From Lophium mytilinum (Eukaryota; Ascomycota; Dothideomycetes; Mytilinidiales; Mytilinidiaceae), in NCBI GenBank assembly GCA_010093605.1, contig MU004190.1, positions 124,001 to 188,000 on the forward strand: a stretch of DNA of 64,000 nt. Direction: 5' to 3'. Made by a program: the position numbers and the translations under genes. Under the pieces are notes generated by a model that was given only the letters and a program-made list of their open reading frames with translations, was not told the origin of the DNA and ran no database searches. This document shows positions 32,670 through 44,478 of the stretch, piece by piece; position 1 is the first letter of the stretch; every line of letters starts with the position of its first letter.

Positions 32670-35600
32670 CTACAACATAGCCACAGCGGCACCAAAAGCA
32701 CCCACAACAACCGCAACATCCCTTGCCACCTTCCCCGCACCACCGGTATACAGCGCCGGCGAGGCGGTTGTGTAACTCGCGCTGGGCTTCGAGACAGCGG
32801 CGCCAGTGCCGTAGCCAGTGCCGTACGCATAACCTGAAAAGGACGCTTCCACCGTGTTCGAGTAGTATGGCACAGGCGTGACCGCCACTGCTACGACTGA
32901 AGTCACACCGCTGGGATAAGGGCTGTACGCCGCCGCTGAAACCTCTGTATATGCCTCTCCGGTTGGAACAGGGGTGTATTCACACGGTACCACGGTGGTA
33001 TAGGCAGCGTAGATCTCGGTGGTCTTGGAGCCGTATGCGCAGTTCGTCACCAGCGGCGCGCACGTCGAGATCGTGTACGTAGTCGTTGAATAGACAGTCG
33101 ACACGGTGGAAACGGGATAAGCCGTTGTGTGGGCGATGACTTCGGTGGTTTTGGAGCCGTATGGACAGTTGGTGACGTAGGCTGCGCACTTGGAGATGGT
33201 GTAGGTTGTTGTGTAATATACTGTCTTGGTGGTGTAAGGGTACTTCTTCTCCACAGCGGTGGTATAGGTAGCCGGAGTAGGCTTGACGGGACAGTATGTG
33301 GTATACAAGCTTATGGTCTCGGTGGTTACTGATCCGTACGGGCAGTTCGTTACCGTTGGCGCGCACTTTGAAATCGGGTAGGTTTTCGTTGTGTATACTG
33401 TTGAGTAGGCGTATTCGACGGATGAGGGATATACAGGGGCGGCGGTGGTCGATACGCTCAGGGTCGGGTACTTAGTCAGAGCCGAGGAGTATGGTACTGC
33501 AGTAGAGCATGGTGTTCCGGAGGCGTATGGCACCCCCGAGGAGTATGGCACCCAAGAAGAGTATGGTACTACAGACGAGTACGGTACTCCAGTAGAGTAC
33601 GATACTCCAGTAGAGTATACAGTCCCTGAGGAGGAAGTGGCAATAGAAGAGGAGTTCCAGTATCCAGTTGTAGACGAGGAGGAAGGACTTCCGGAAACCG
33701 ATGTCGACAAAGACACACCCGTGCCCGAGCTGAAGCTGAAGCTTAAGCTTGAGCTGGAGCTTGAAGAAGTGATCGAGCCTAGAAGGTGGCCATACAAATA
33801 AGCATTTGTTCAAACGGCTACAAGAGACTAGATCTGTGTACGCTCGCCTGCTAAAGTCTGAAAGACTATACAACGCCTTCCAGCGTGTCAAAGCGATTGA
33901 CATCCAAAAATTTATAATGCTTTGGAGCATCTCGAACAGTGGCAAAAAAGAATACGTAGGAATGAATTCATCACACTACAAGTTCAAACGGAATTGTACT
34001 TACTCGAGGATGTCGTGGTGGAGGAGCTCGAGGAGCTAGCAACGGAAGAGCTGGAGGAGCTGGCGCTGGAGCTAGAGGTAGAGCTGGAGCTGGCCGTTGA
34101 GCTGGCTGTTGTGCTGGTACCGGAAGTGGCGCTGGAGCTGGAACTGGAGCTCGCGGACGATGACAAAGAAGCAGAAGAAGAAGACGACGTGGTCGTGGAG
34201 ATCGACAAGGAAGAAGTCGAAGAAGTCGGACTGCTCGAGGTAGTGGATGATGAAGTGGACGAGCTCGATGTCGATGCAGCGCAAGCACCGGTAACAGATG
34301 GAACCGCGTCGGGGCCCTTTTCAATAGCAACTAGCTCTGATCCACAGTCGTCCGTGTTGGCCAGAAGGAGGTTTTGATTATCTTGGTCATAGACAACATA
34401 TGCGCCTCGGAGGAATGAGTCGCCCAAAACGGGCGCATCATCTTCAGGAAGAAGACCAATGACGCAAAGAGTAGGATTTATAAACCAAATAAACTCATGG
34501 TAGGGGATATTGATGATCGTAGCTCCAAAGGTGAAGTCAACGGTGCCAGGTAGATCAGCGACAGAGCAGTCAACGATATAGAGCCCACTCCCTCCAGTGT
34601 CGAGGGTCGCGCCTGGGAAATCCGCCGCGACGGCATTGTAAATTGGTGTTGGAAGGCGGCTTAGAGTTCCCCCGCTGTCAAGGAAGACGGGGGTGGAGGA
34701 AGCAGGATAAGTCTTTGGGCTATCCCCTGGCTTGGTAATTCCTACCGCATCCATATTGATCCAGTAACTACATAGATGTCAGTAACAGCTTGCAATACTG
34801 TGATAAGTTTGGCAACAGACCGGTCGAAGTCATCAGGAGCGTCTTCAGCTGGAATGATTGGACATTTTTCCAAAGAACCTTTGTATTTCTTCGTATCAAT
34901 GCCACCAAATATGATGGCACCTAAAAATATTTAGTATAGATTGCCTGAGACGTCAAGCTATGTCTTACCGGCTGGAGCATTCACGGATCTCAGATCAAGA
35001 CTGAACGCGCGGCTGTTGGTGATGCCTTGATCAGCGAGCTGATCGATGATAGTCGGGTAGCCTGTCAGTTCGATTCCCGGTCCAACGCCCATCAACCCAG
35101 TAGGCATATCTGTAGAGTCACTTGCGACTGCAAATTGCTGAGCAATAACGGTAGCTCCTAGTTTAATGCGTCAATATCGCGGAACCCGAAGAGAATATAA
35201 AGAAGCAAGTGCCGCTTACCCCCGAGCAGGAAGTTGTCCGTATAGTACTCAACATCTGCAGATCCCTTCCCATATGATAGAGTGGTTGATTCGCCAGTGT
35301 CCTCTGCTGTTGAAGAAAGGTCTACTGTATATACAGGGTAAGAGTTGCAGAGATCGATACTGCTTTGCGGCCCTGCAGTAGAGCAATCGGGATCGACCCA
35401 TGTGTCGGATGAACCGGTATCAATTGAAACAGATACTGGTTGCGGCGGGGTTCCAATGGAGACTGTATAGTTAGTTATACCCTCTAGGGGCCACCCAAGA
35501 ACCACGTACTTACAAGTGACAACATATCGGGTACCGGTCTGAACATTTGCTAACGCAACAGCATCTTGTCTCTTGTGTTTACTAGGCAGCAGCTGAGTAG

Positions 35601-35718
35601 TATTCACTGCAGCGACAGAAAGCGCCAAGATACCGGAGCCCCGTTTGGTATTTGGGAGCGCTGAAGCAGAAGATAAGGGTGCCAAAGAAAGGCACAGAGT
35701 CAAAAGAGTGGACAGCAT
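32670..35718 (-). CDS. GPI-anchored aspartyl protease with Ser-rich and cysteine-module stalk
   Basis: Six exons: 35718-35514, 35462-35220, 35157-34969, 34920-34821, 34767-34004, 33778-32670, giving 869 residues; all phases agree. Signal peptide MLSTLLTLCLSLAPLSSASA, then a pepsin-type A1 domain with catalytic D83 (IDTGSSDTWV) and D276 (FLDSGG). A long Ser tract leads through a 225-nt intron (GTAAGT donor) into hexapeptide YSTGVP-type repeats, three modules with paired Cys (CAPTVTNCPYGS; about 639/646, 698/705, 740/747) and a hydrophobic tail after GGAGK fitting a GPI signal. Likely a surface yapsin-like protease on an adhesin-like stalk. If the last join is wrong there would be two genes, but then the last exon lacks a signal peptide and the protease lacks its anchor. 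The first intron (51 nt) is stop-free and in frame. Confidence 0.68.
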
Positions 35719-38700
35719 GATTCCGGTTTAACGAAAGATCCAGAATCACACAAGAGAGTTAGGTGGAGAGCGAGCTGAGGGAAGAAGAATCTGGAAAGAG
35801 AACTGAGCTGATTTATGCCCGAAAGCATCTTGGCAAGACCACAGGAAGAAAAGCCTTGGGGCTGGATCAGGAGAGATCCAGGGAGCTTGTATTGATCACT
35901 CTTGGCATGCTGTATTCCTGCAGTCCAATAGTGTTGAAGCCTGATAGGACGAAGTGGAAGGTGGCGTCAAGAACTTCCTGATGGATCAAGATCCTCGATG
36001 TATACTGAATCCAGACATCTGAGTACATATAGACGCACCATACTGCCAAAAGAATATACACACTTGTAGTGAAGCCATAATATACATTATCGCAGTGTGT
36101 CCCTAGTAAAGAGGCCTTCGTAATGCACCTACACTGCTGGCTACAAGTCTTCCCATGAATTTGGCTTGAGGGTTCCAATGGCGGCTATATCCACTTGGCA
36201 GGTCGATTTCGGCAAGCCTCTCGTGTTCTTCCTCGCCGACTAAGGCAACTGCATGCTCAGCTGCACTTGTGGCTTTCCGGTGAAGAGCTTCGCCTCCACA
36301 TCTGCTAGCTTCTTTTGGCAGCCGTTGGCTTTCATGCTGCAGATGAGGTAATTTAGTGAGGTCAAGCGGATGCGGAGCAATAAGGCTGACGGTTCTATCG
36401 CTCCGCAGGTACACCCGTCAGGGGTGGGGGGTATGTGGTGGACTTTGTTCGCGATGGGGCTTTAACCATCGAGCGAATCATTATTCTCGCATTAGGCGCT
36501 TGTGATCTAGCAAGCGAACCTCGGGACTTTCCGCAATTTCTCTTATACGAGTGGGTGTGCAGCTGAGGAAGAAGCTGAGGTTGGAGCTGACCTAGCCGCT
36601 TCGCCGAGCGATTCGTGGCGATGCGCCACATCTCCCACAGCCCCAGAACAGCGCGCTATCCCCTAACACCCCCTGCAATTCCCCCAGATTCTTCTACGAA
36701 GCGCTTGAGAGATGCAACCAGGGTCTTATTTTGGCGTGTTCCATCTTTTGTGAAAGGCTAGGCCCTGAGTTCGGTGGCTACAGGTCTCAAGCTGTACCAA
36801 TTAAAGACTTCATTTTATGCCCTTTCATCTTCAACCAGCCTTACCACAGTCAGTTCGGCAGCTATCATCATGATTATCGATGTATTGGGACTGCAAACTC
36901 TTTCTCTACAGTCACTCACGTCTTGCCACCAGCTGAACAACGTGTTATGGTGCGAGATATTTTACAACCTGAAACTTTTCCAGGAAGCTCTACATCAGCC
37001 CACCGGCCCACGAGGCTCTTAACATAACACCCCATAAAACTTCAAGAGATGTAAACCTCTCTGCAGACTAATAGATCAGTTGAAGAATTTGAACGCGCAA
37101 AGTTTTCGATATCCGCTTACTGTTGGCCAACCTTCGACGCTAGAAGGGTATACAAATCCCTTTGCGTTCCCAATCGCCTCATACCTGGAATACGTTCATC
37201 ATCTCTACATCATACAACCTAAAGAGCGATAGCTTTCTCAATTCCTCTCAACTCCAGGGGAACAACCGTCCGAAACAAATGTTCTGATACTTGATAGTAG
37301 AAGTATTTGCTCGATTGCAACGTTAGAGCTTGCTTCTCGAACAACAATGCAACGAAGGCAGAAGCGCTAGGGTGCGGACCGAAACTTTAGAAGACGGATG
37401 GGCAATCTTGCACGACAGACGGCTTTACATGACGAACACGTACAAGAGCCTCGAGAGGTTTGCGGCACCAAACTCGCCACGGACTAAAGGCCTATTACGG
37501 GATTACCAAACACTCATATTATAGATTCAGCTTGTTCAAGCAGATCTACGAGATTACTTGAATCGCCACGTTGGGATGCCGGCACTGGAGAACAGCAGAA
37601 AAAGCAGTGGACCGGTGGTGAACATGGACAGGCTCACTAAGCTAGCGTTCGTCTTTATTTCTATTACTTTCGTCACTTCGAATCTTCTAGCTTACCCCTA
37701 GTTCGCGTTAATTAGTGTTGATTAAACAAGACGAGGTGGAGCTGCCTCGAGGGATCCAGTTCACCGTAGCCAGCACTATTACCGCTCCAACTCGCCCAAC
37801 TGTAACTTAAGTCGCTCAGAGAATCGGGCGCGACACCTTTCCACAAAAGAGAGTGAAGCAAGTCCTCGTAACGAATAAATGACGCAGGCACAATTCAAGA
37901 GGCCGAGGGGGTAGCAGAAGAGAGCCCTCGCCAACGATCCCAATGGAAGACAATCCAAGTGACATTCTTCATGAAGAAGAAGAGGGTTGCTTGGGAGACC
38001 CGGCAGCCTGGCCACACCCCTCTCAGGGAAGCGGGCAAGCCCGCTGGAAACCATGGATACGGATTGCAGTAAGGCGAGTGCCGGTGCACTGGATACAAGA
38101 GAAGGATTCAATCGGCCTCTACGGGAATACAGAGAGCTGGTAGGTTGATAAGACAGTCACAAAGCAGCTTACCTAAAAGGTCCACGTGAAAAGGGAACAG
38201 ATACAGAAAATTGGCGCTCGGATTTCAGTTCGGTGACGCCGTCGGATCATATTTCGTATGGAGCCCAAGCAGGTTGTGTGCTTGCCAGGGTTGAATAGGA
38301 GGAAGAGAACTACTGGAGAGCTTTTAAGGATTTCAAGCTTCGCGTGTTACTGGCTTAGCAATTCAAATACATGTCAATGTACGTACATAGTTTTTTGGTT
38401 TCCTAGCTACCACCTATAGGGAACCTTTGTTTGTCGGGAGGTCTACCAATCTGACTGGACCATACAATTTCGAAGGTTGGTCTAGAGCCTAGAATCCACG
38501 AACTAGAACATCTGTACCAAGGTTACCTAGAGGCCAAGGCACATACTATTTATCCACCTGCCGAATATAGCTATCATGCCAAGTAAAGCGGCGAACAAGA
38601 AGTCCTAGCGAGAGATAAGCATCCGAGTCCCGGGATACAAATCCCGCGTCACCCTGCTGGTTCCAGCGTAGCGGGACCGCTTTAGTGGAGTTGCAGCTTC

Positions 38701-39184
38701 GGCATCTCCATCTTTGAATCCCTACACCACGCGCCCACGGCACCGTCGAGGAACCACGCGGGGAGCATGCACCGATCTGGCGGCTCTGACGACATCGAGA
38801 TCTAAACCACGCCCTTATCTTCGGGGGAATCAGTGATGGACCTGCTTGTCGGCCGGAGCCGCCATGCGCGATGATGGAATGCGCTACGATTCGTGTTGTA
38901 CGTGCAGCCTTGGAGCTGCATACAGCTTCGATTGCGAGTGGGGAGAGAGCCGCTACTGGCCAGGTACGACGATGAGGGGGGCACCGTGTCGATGGTCTAA
39001 CGCGGGATTCCGCGTTGTTGGTGCGAAGACAGGTACAGAGTCGCCGGGGGGAGCTGTCATGTATTTACTCGTGTCCTCCTCGTTTTCTCTTCTGCGCTCC
39101 CATAGACTCTCGTCTCCTCGTTTTGAGCTTCTCTAGTTGTGCCTTGCTTTAGTCGTTCAATTGAGCTCTCTCTCGTCTCTCACG
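35719..39184. other. 3.4-kb gene-poor stretch
   Basis: Short ORFs on both strands (36103-36414 -, 36731-37027 +, 37330-37524 +, 37779-38111 -) show no family resemblance. No terminal repeats or RNA gene were recognised. It may contain an old decayed element or gene that I cannot identify. Confidence 0.4.
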
Positions 39185-40487
39185 ATGCGGACATCCTTCG
39201 TTCTCCCCGCCCTCGTGGCATTGCTTTCGTCGTCCGCTGTCTCCTCCACTCCACTCGTATCACGCGATGCCGTAAAGTCGGTAGAAGCTCGCAAGGAGGA
39301 GTGCAAAATCGCCCCAAAGGTCTTCATCATCAGCATGTTTCCGCCCGAAGCTAAGGTTTGGTGGGGGATTCCAGAGTTTGACCTCCTGGCCAAGAACGTG
39401 ACAGTCCATGGCTTCTCGCCGCTGTTCCAGGAAGCCCATTGCACAGCTAATGGCGAGATCTGCCAGCTGATCACCGGAGAAAGCGGTGCGTTGATACGCG
39501 ACTAAAATGAGTCAAGATTGCGAGCTTCCATGCTGACACAGCTTAGAGATCAACGCCGCCGTGACGATCTCCTCCCTCGTCGCTTCCCCCACATTCGACC
39601 TCAAGAGCACCTACTTCATGGTCGCCGGCATTGCTGGTGTGAACCCTAAAGTCGCGACTCTCGGCTCTGTTACTTTTGCCCGCTACGCCGTGCAGGTAGC
39701 TCTCCAGTATGAATTCGACACGCGCGAGATCCCAGACAACTTCACCACGGGATATGTCCCGCAAGGCAGCACAACCCCAGACGAGTACCCGCAGTCCATC
39801 TACGGCACCGAAGTTTTCGAAGTCAACGCAGACCTCCGCTCTCTCGCCGTTGGCTTCGCTAGCACCGCCAAGCTGAACGACAGCGCAAACGCAGTCGCAT
39901 ATCGCGCCAACTACCTCAGCACACCTTACTATGCAGCTGGTGCAGCAGCCCCGAGCGTGGTTGAGTGCGATGTCGCGACCTCAGATGTCTACTACAGCGG
40001 TACCCTCCTCTCTGAGGGCTTCGAGAACTTCACGACTCTAGTGACTAACGGCTCCGGCATCTACTGCACCACTGCGCAAGAGGACAACGCGACGCTCGAA
40101 GCACTCCTTCGCGGTGCCGTCTCTGGCCTCGTGGACTTTGCGCGTATTATTGTTATGCGCACGGCATCTGACATGGACCGGCCCTATGCTGGAGAAGCGG
40201 CTACTACGAACCTCTTCTGGGCCGAGCAGGGTGGCTTCGAGCCCGCGATCCAGAACATCTACCTCGCTGGCGTGAAGGTGGTTGAGGGCATTATCGGCGG
40301 GTGGCACGACAAGTTTGCGAAAGGCATAAACGCGACGAACTATATCGGGGATATCTTTGGGACGCTAGGTGGCGCACCGGACTTCGGCCCGGGCAGCGAG
40401 TTCAATGATAATCCGGTCAAGAGGAGCTTGAAGGCGCGAGGGATGGGGAAGAGGGGCGCGGCTATGTTGCATGAGAAGAGACTATAG
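39185..40487 (+). CDS. purine nucleoside permease (NUP family)
   Basis: Two exons, 39185-39485 and 39547-40487, across a 61-nt intron (GTGCGT ... CTTAG), giving 413 residues, the usual size for the family. A signal-like N-terminus (MRTSFVLPALVALLSSSAVS) is followed by KVFIISMFPPEAKVWWGI, ITGESEINAAVTISSLVASP, YFMVAGIAGVNPKVATLGSV and FARIIVMRTASDMDRP, the conserved blocks of fungal NUP proteins, which share the fold of nucleoside phosphorylases. Candida albicans NUP takes up adenosine and guanosine; the same role at the cell surface is inferred. The C-terminus ends in a basic tail (VKRSLKARGMGKRG). Third positions go from C-rich to G-rich toward the 3' end. Confidence 0.88.
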
Positions 40488-41166
40488 TTTGCGTTGCGGG
40501 TATGGAGGTTTCACGGATATGAAACTGTACGATGATACGAAAATGAAAGTTTCGATATGGATGCTTGCAAGCGTTTGCCATGTGCTGAGACATTGAAAAT
40601 AATTGACAGAGCTAAATGAAGCGCTAAATGTGCACATCTCAAACCTACGGATGGGGAGGCTGACTTGATGAGGGTTGAGATTTACGTCAGATCAGGAACT
40701 TTAATAATTAGTGAAGTATCACAAGGATTGCAAGTTATACAATGGTGCGAAAGTTAAGTTTTTGGGGCACGGGGTAGAAACTAGACCTTTGTCTTTCAGC
40801 CCTGCGTATAGTGAAAAGCTTCATACAGCATAAGATGAGCAGCGCGGAAACTTTTTGTCAGACCTGTAAGAATTTCACGATTTGCAGTAAAATCCAGAGA
40901 GTATTGGAACACTCCATTCACCGTTATGTGATGTAGCAAGGTTATATCACGTGCGATCGCGGATAATCGGTGATTGGCCGGATTTTGTGGAGGTTTTTCT
41001 TAGCGCGGCGCCTCCCGCTATGTTTACATTTTGGCGGGCGTTGTTGATGCTGCTTTCCTCAACACCACACTACCCACCACATCCACCATCGACACCCATC
41101 GCCACTTCCACTGCAGCGTTCGACTAACTCCATCTCCGATCCCCGCGTGCGCACACGCCCAGCAAA
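40488..41166. other. intergenic
   Basis: 3' flank of the permease and promoter of the Ppc89-like gene. A CA-rich stretch (CACACTACCCACCACATCC) precedes the ATG. No gene or repeat seen. Confidence 0.5.
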
Positions 41167-44100
41167 ATGAGTTCCTCCCGCAAGGGACAGGCGATTCGCC
41201 AGCTCTCGAGAGACGCGACGCAATCCACCGTGTCGTCGGCGTCGCTGAGCTTCAGTGACATTGAGAACGAGGCATTGATGTCGACACGCCCCTTCGATGA
41301 CGAGATCCTCGGAGAGTTGCCCAGCCAGCGTGACGAGACTCGCGACAATACAATTGGGAGTGATACGCGCAATTCACAACCCACTTTTCCTCACATCCGA
41401 TCAACCGCCAAAAAGTACGGCCGCTGGCAAAACCTCGCTCCCGAGCCCCGAATCACTAGCTCCGTAGTCCGCAACGAGTTCAAGGACTTCGACCAGGACA
41501 GTGAATTCGACCGAGGCACCGAGGACAGCAATTTCACCGATAACAGCATCTCCATTGAGCGGAACCGAGGAGTCAAGCGTGGCTCCCACAACACCCCCCA
41601 ACACCTCAACTCCTCCTTCGTAATGTCTCCAGTACCGCTCCGCGACAGCCTGTACGATGTCACTCCCCCAGCGAAACGCGCCTCGAGGAAGACGCCACAA
41701 CAATCTCCTCTAGCTGAGCCCAGCAGTCTACGACGCGACAGCCAGATGAGACGCGTTTCTGGATCACCAGCAGCCTCTGCTCCGCCAGCTGCACCTGGTC
41801 TCGCCAAAGGGCTCCGCAAAACCACCCTCTCACAGATGCACGCTATGGTCACTGACGACGAGTCTGCAATTGATGACCAGCCGCCCACCGTCACGCTCAC
41901 CAAGACCGCTCGATTTGGCACCGCGTCTCGCCGCCAAGAGCCGACACAAGAGCAAAACACGCATGCTCGCAAGTCCCAGCAAGCATTCAACAACACTCCA
42001 CGAAGTGTTCACTCTACGGCCCAGTCCTTCATGCTCCCAGACCTTCCAAACCTTACCGAGCTGGTTTCCGGCGTCTTCCAAGACGGCACTCCAGTTTTCA
42101 ACCGCACCTCGCGTCCTCGCTCCCACTTTTTCCGACTCCCTACATCCCCAACTCAGCAAGGCCACAATCCAATTGACAGCGTTCCGATTCCCCAAGAGGA
42201 AAAGGCGATCTTTGCGTCTCTGCAGCTTCTTCAGGAGAAGGTAGCTCAGCTAGAACGCGAAAAAGATGAAGCGGAAAAGAGGATGGAGGAACAGGACATC
42301 GAGATTGTCGAACTCAGGGCTGCACATGATGCCCAGGAGCGGGATAGGCGGCCAGACAGCGGCTTAGGATCCACAGACGGCGAGGCGGCTAGTGACAGAC
42401 GTGGCTGGAAAGTCGAGAAGACTAGTAAGTTTTCCAGATTGTTCTTTGTTGGAGTCGAAACATTGCTAACCAAGCATTCAGAACTTGAAACCTCCCTGAA
42501 CACCCTCCGAGTCAAGATTGACAGTGCCGAGCGCAAGGCTTCGAACGCGGAAATAAGCATGAAGCGAGCTACTTCGGAGAGAAACAACGCGGTCACCCAA
42601 TTGCAAGTTGCCTTTATCACCACCGAACAAGTCAAGGCGGAAAAGGAGATTCTATTGGTTGAGAACGAGGATCTTCGCAACGAGGTGGATGAACTGCGCG
42701 CAGAGAACGCGGAACTTCGAGACCGCTTGGGCGAGGTCGACGAGGTTCACACGCAGAACGAGCATCTGCGGCAGCAGCTTGCCGATGAGACAACGAGACG
42801 CCCACAAGAGCGACAGGCTAAGAAGGATGCGGAACGACAGACCAAACGTGAGCAAGAGCGCCATGCCAGACGCGAAGAGAAGCTGGAGGCACAGCGCCAG
42901 GCCAAGCTCGAAGCAGAGCGACAGGTTCAACAAGAGGGGGAGCAACGAGCTCAGCAAGAAGCAGAGCGGCAGGCCCAGGAAGAGCAGCGACGTGCTCAGG
43001 AAGATGAGCGACGTGCTAGACGCGAAGAGGAACGACAGGCCAGACGCGAGGAGCGACAGTCCAGAGAGAGACGCGAGAAGAACACGCAAACACGCATCGC
43101 TGATAGGGTCCAAGAGGAACTCCGCAACAGCAAACTCATGGCTGCAGCTCAGCCGGCTGTTCAGCAGCCCTCTGTTCAGCAGGCACAGCCTCGATTCAGT
43201 CGCTATGCCAGCGCTCAATTCCACTCTGATGCTCAGCGAGTCTCGCTGCCCGCTGCTCCTATCAGGAGTGTTTCGAATCCCGATCCTACCGGTTCAAGGC
43301 GTGGCCTTTACCAGAGCGAAAAGCCCGAGTCCACTACCGATCTTTCTCTTACCAACATGCAGACACCTCGCATGATGTCTGGCGGCAGGAACGGTATGCA
43401 GGAAGCCAAGCCGGTTGAAGCTCCGTCCTTTGATCTTACCGAGCTCAGCTTCATCAACCCCGATGACATTGCCCAGCTCAGGCAGAAGCTAGAGCAAGAA
43501 CGAGCGGCTGCCCGAAAGATGCGAGCGTCGGCTCAGACGGCGCCGGCCCCGACAGCTCGGGAGGACACTGCGCGATCGATGGCATCGGCCAAGTCAGTGC
43601 GACCCCAATCTTCCCACGGCATGCCGACGAAGGATGTCACCGCTCAGAGCAACTTTACGACTCAGACCGAGCACATTGTCGAGCACACCGGCAACTTCAC
43701 TTCTCACTCTAACCGAAGCGTCAATACTCAAGCTCAACAGCCAGATGAGTCTGTTCTGAGCAACTCGAGTCGGCGTCGTCGCAGCGCCCCGGTCGAGGAG
43801 ACGTCCGGCTTCATCGTCCCTGACATCACCATGGGAGGTCGAAAGCAGCCTACCATCACTCTAGGCAAGATCAGGCTCCCATCGCATGACAACAAGAACT
43901 GCACCGTCTGTGCCCGCGAGTCTCAACAAGCCGGAGACTCCGTCGCCATCCCGTATCCAATTCCTGTCTCGTCTCGCACCGTAGATGACGTCGACGCCAC
44001 TCTGCGACCGAGCCAATCTCCCAAGAACGCTCTCGCCAAAGTCATCAAAGAGCTTCAGGATGAACTCTCTCACCTCCACCTAGAGCTCGCAGCCCACGAA

Positions 44101-44478
44101 GCTCTTCTCCGCGCACACGACAGCTCTCTCGGGCGCCGCAAGCGCAAGTCCATTCAAGAGGCAATGGAAGACTTACTCCGATTGATCGACATCAAGGGCG
44201 ATCAAATCTACGACCTCTACGATGTCGTCGAAGGCCAGAAGGCGGACGACATGACGGAGCAGGAGATCGAGGACACGCTCCGCAGCATCACCGAGGCTGC
44301 CACGAGCAAGGCAGCTACGAAGAAGGTTGTGGTCGAGAGCCACCACAGCGACAGCGAAAGCGACGACGAGAGCCTGCTCCGCATCGACGACGACGACGAA
44401 GAGTTGCCGTTCGAGGGCTTCTCGGACACGGAGAGCCTCCCTATCTTCGGGAAGGCCGGACGCCTCGGCGTCTTCTAA
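41167..44478 (+). CDS. spindle-pole-body scaffold, Ppc89/Cep57-like
   Basis: Two exons, 41167-42424 and 42482-44478, giving 1084 residues. The 57-nt intron (GTAAGT, branch GCTAAC, TTCAG) is stop-free and in frame, so the region can be misread as a 1103-codon ORF. The N-terminal third is disordered and Ser/Thr-rich; long coiled coils follow (LQEKVAQLEREKDEAEKRME), then a highly charged Arg/Gln/Glu region with EERQARREERQSRERREK-like units. Near the C-terminus come CTVC and a helical block (ALAKVIKELQDELSHLHLEL) like the Cep57 microtubule-binding/Ppc89 domain. Schizosaccharomyces Ppc89 anchors spindle-pole-body components; the same role is inferred. The C-terminus is acidic. Confidence 0.8.
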   Translation: MSSSRKGQAIRQLSRDATQSTVSSASLSFSDIENEALMSTRPFDDEILGELPSQRDETRDNTIGSDTRNSQPTFPHIRSTAKKYGRWQNLAPEPRITSSVVRNEFKDFDQDSEFDRGTEDSNFTDNSISIERNRGVKRGSHNTPQHLNSSFVMSPVPLRDSLYDVTPPAKRASRKTPQQSPLAEPSSLRRDSQMRRVSGSPAASAPPAAPGLAKGLRKTTLSQMHAMVTDDESAIDDQPPTVTLTKTARFGTASRRQEPTQEQNTHARKSQQAFNNTPRSVHSTAQSFMLPDLPNLTELVSGVFQDGTPVFNRTSRPRSHFFRLPTSPTQQGHNPIDSVPIPQEEKAIFASLQLLQEKVAQLEREKDEAEKRMEEQDIEIVELRAAHDAQERDRRPDSGLGSTDGEAASDRRGWKVEKTSKFSRLFFVGVETLLTKHSELETSLNTLRVKIDSAERKASNAEISMKRATSERNNAVTQLQVAFITTEQVKAEKEILLVENEDLRNEVDELRAENAELRDRLGEVDEVHTQNEHLRQQLADETTRRPQERQAKKDAERQTKREQERHARREEKLEAQRQAKLEAERQVQQEGEQRAQQEAERQAQEEQRRAQEDERRARREEERQARREERQSRERREKNTQTRIADRVQEELRNSKLMAAAQPAVQQPSVQQAQPRFSRYASAQFHSDAQRVSLPAAPIRSVSNPDPTGSRRGLYQSEKPESTTDLSLTNMQTPRMMSGGRNGMQEAKPVEAPSFDLTELSFINPDDIAQLRQKLEQERAAARKMRASAQTAPAPTAREDTARSMASAKSVRPQSSHGMPTKDVTAQSNFTTQTEHIVEHTGNFTSHSNRSVNTQAQQPDESVLSNSSRRRRSAPVEETSGFIVPDITMGGRKQPTITLGKIRLPSHDNKNCTVCARESQQAGDSVAIPYPIPVSSRTVDDVDATLRPSQSPKNALAKVIKELQDELSHLHLELAAHEALLRAHDSSLGRRKRKSIQEAMEDLLRLIDIKGDQIYDLYDVVEGQKADDMTEQEIEDTLRSITEAATSKAATKKVVVESHHSDSESDDESLLRIDDDDEELPFEGFSDTESLPIFGKAGRLGVF

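Noticed and set aside
32670-33797. Separate 375-codon Ser/Thr/Tyr-rich wall protein gene
   Set aside because: It lacks a signal peptide, and an acceptor in the right phase lies just inside its 5' end, so I read it as the last exon of the protease gene.
35158-35718. 186-codon short protease ORF as a complete protein
   Set aside because: Its end reads into an intron; the A1 domain continues through later exons.
37779-38143. Overlapping ORFs on both strands in the 3.4-kb gap
   Set aside because: Neither translation resembles a known family and no splice context supports them.
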